The notes beneath the pieces were generated by a model. The model did not search any database. It was not told the origin of the DNA and saw only the letters and a list, made by a program, of their open reading frames with translations. 64,000 nucleotides of DNA from Streptomyces sp. RKAG290 (GTDB lineage: Bacteria > Actinomycetota > Actinomycetes > Streptomycetales > Streptomycetaceae): NCBI RefSeq assembly GCF_023701695.1, contig NZ_JAJOZC010000001.1, forward strand, positions 3,011,894 to 3,075,893, written 5' to 3'. Position 1 is the stretch's first letter. Each line of letters starts with the position of its first letter. The position numbers and the translations under genes are program-made. Below are positions 63,658 through 64,000 of this stretch, in pieces.

Positions 63658-64000
63658 TCAGCCGTCCGCGGCCGGCCGGCTCCTGCCGTACAGCCAGTTC
63701 TTCCACAGCTCGGTCAGGTCCTTGCCGGTCGCCTTCTCCACGTACGCGGTGAAGTCGGCCGTCGAGGCGTTGCCGTGCCGGTGCGCCTTCGTCCAGCCCG
63801 CGAGCAGCGCGAAGAACCGCTTGTCGTCGTCCACCACCTCGCGGATCTTGTGGATCACCATGGCCCCCGCCCGTACACCGGCGGCTGCGAGATGTCCGCC
63901 GCGCTCGGCGGGTCGGCCGGCGGGAAGGCCCAGTTGGCGTCCTCCTCGTAGGCGTCGTCGAAGGAGTCCTGGGCCGGGGTGTCCTCCTTCTCCTCCTCCC
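63658..64000 (-). CDS. M1-type metallopeptidase, 3' end (frameshifted)
   Basis: The carboxy end of an M1 (aminopeptidase N-like) metallopeptidase; the window cuts off the rest. Upstream frame: KEDTPAQDSFDDAYEEDANW to PVYGRG. Downstream frame: AMVIHKIREVVDDDKRFFALLAGW and a C-terminal TDLTELWKNWLYGRSRPAADG-like end. One extra G in a run of five at about 63863-63867 joins them as PVYGRGAMVIHKIRE, the expected M1 sequence. The acidic PAQDSFDDAYEED linker may be an insertion. Convergent with the M4 protease gene. Confidence 0.78.
   Translation of the reverse strand, partial: GGGEGGHPGPGLLRRRLRGGRQLGLPAGRPAERGGHLAAAGVRAGAMVIHKIREVVDDDKRFFALLAGWTKAHRHGNASTADFTAYVEKATGKDLTELWKNWLYGRSRPAADG

Overview
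This is a Streptomyces-type actinobacterial chromosome segment. Evidence: very high G+C, many GTG starts, almost no AT-rich DNA apart from one recombinase gene, and family-typical content (XRE/DUF5753 plus DUF397 pair, CebR-, DasR-, CsoR- and HrcA-type operators, GlcNAc genes, lone groEL, GAF-PAS-GGDEF cyclase). I found no tRNA, rRNA or CRISPR.

Layout. 1-3.7 kb: end of an XPB helicase and a HelD-like RNA polymerase recycling ATPase. 3.8-10 kb: secreted GH9 cellulase behind two CebR-type boxes, CutC, and a copper P-type ATPase behind a CsoR-type operator. 10-14.7 kb: GNAT, the 5-oxoprolinase genes pxpABC, a mycothiol-dependent isomerase family protein and an HD phosphohydrolase. 14.7-16.7 kb: low-GC serine recombinase whose C-terminus resembles an IS5-type transposase N-terminal domain. 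16.9-18.9 kb: MFS pump and two small genes. 19-22.5 kb: murR-murQ-PTS, a MurNAc uptake and catabolism unit. 22.6-31.7 kb: Uma2 protein, secreted BP74-like protein, EamA transporter, DsrE protein, two copies (one decayed) of a small-gene/XRE cassette with a shared palindrome, an ABC-type operon and a DNA-binding protein. 31.8-41.2 kb: S15/CocE hydrolases, a beta-helix glycoside hydrolase, a TetR regulator with a divergent operator, a Tat-type hydrolase and a GNAT. 41.3-49.5 kb: groEL with two CIRCE elements, cold-shock protein, CysO-like sulfur carrier, thrC under a SAM-I riboswitch, gpgS, otsA and otsB. 49.7-56.8 kb: an amino-sugar locus (sugar-binding lipoprotein, SIS isomerase, nagK, nagA, PfkB kinase, class II aldolase) with three DasR-like sites. 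56.9-64 kb: CBM membrane protein, CdgB-type diguanylate cyclase, flavin reductase, ArfB, TerD, M4 metalloprotease and the end of an M1 peptidase.

Common themes are environmental polymer use (cellulose, amino sugars, muropeptides), osmolyte synthesis (trehalose, glucosylglycerate) and stress response. Eight genes are broken by single-base shifts. Each is repaired by adding one G or C (two in copA and in the TetR gene) to a G/C run, so I read these as sequence errors and annotate the genes as whole.
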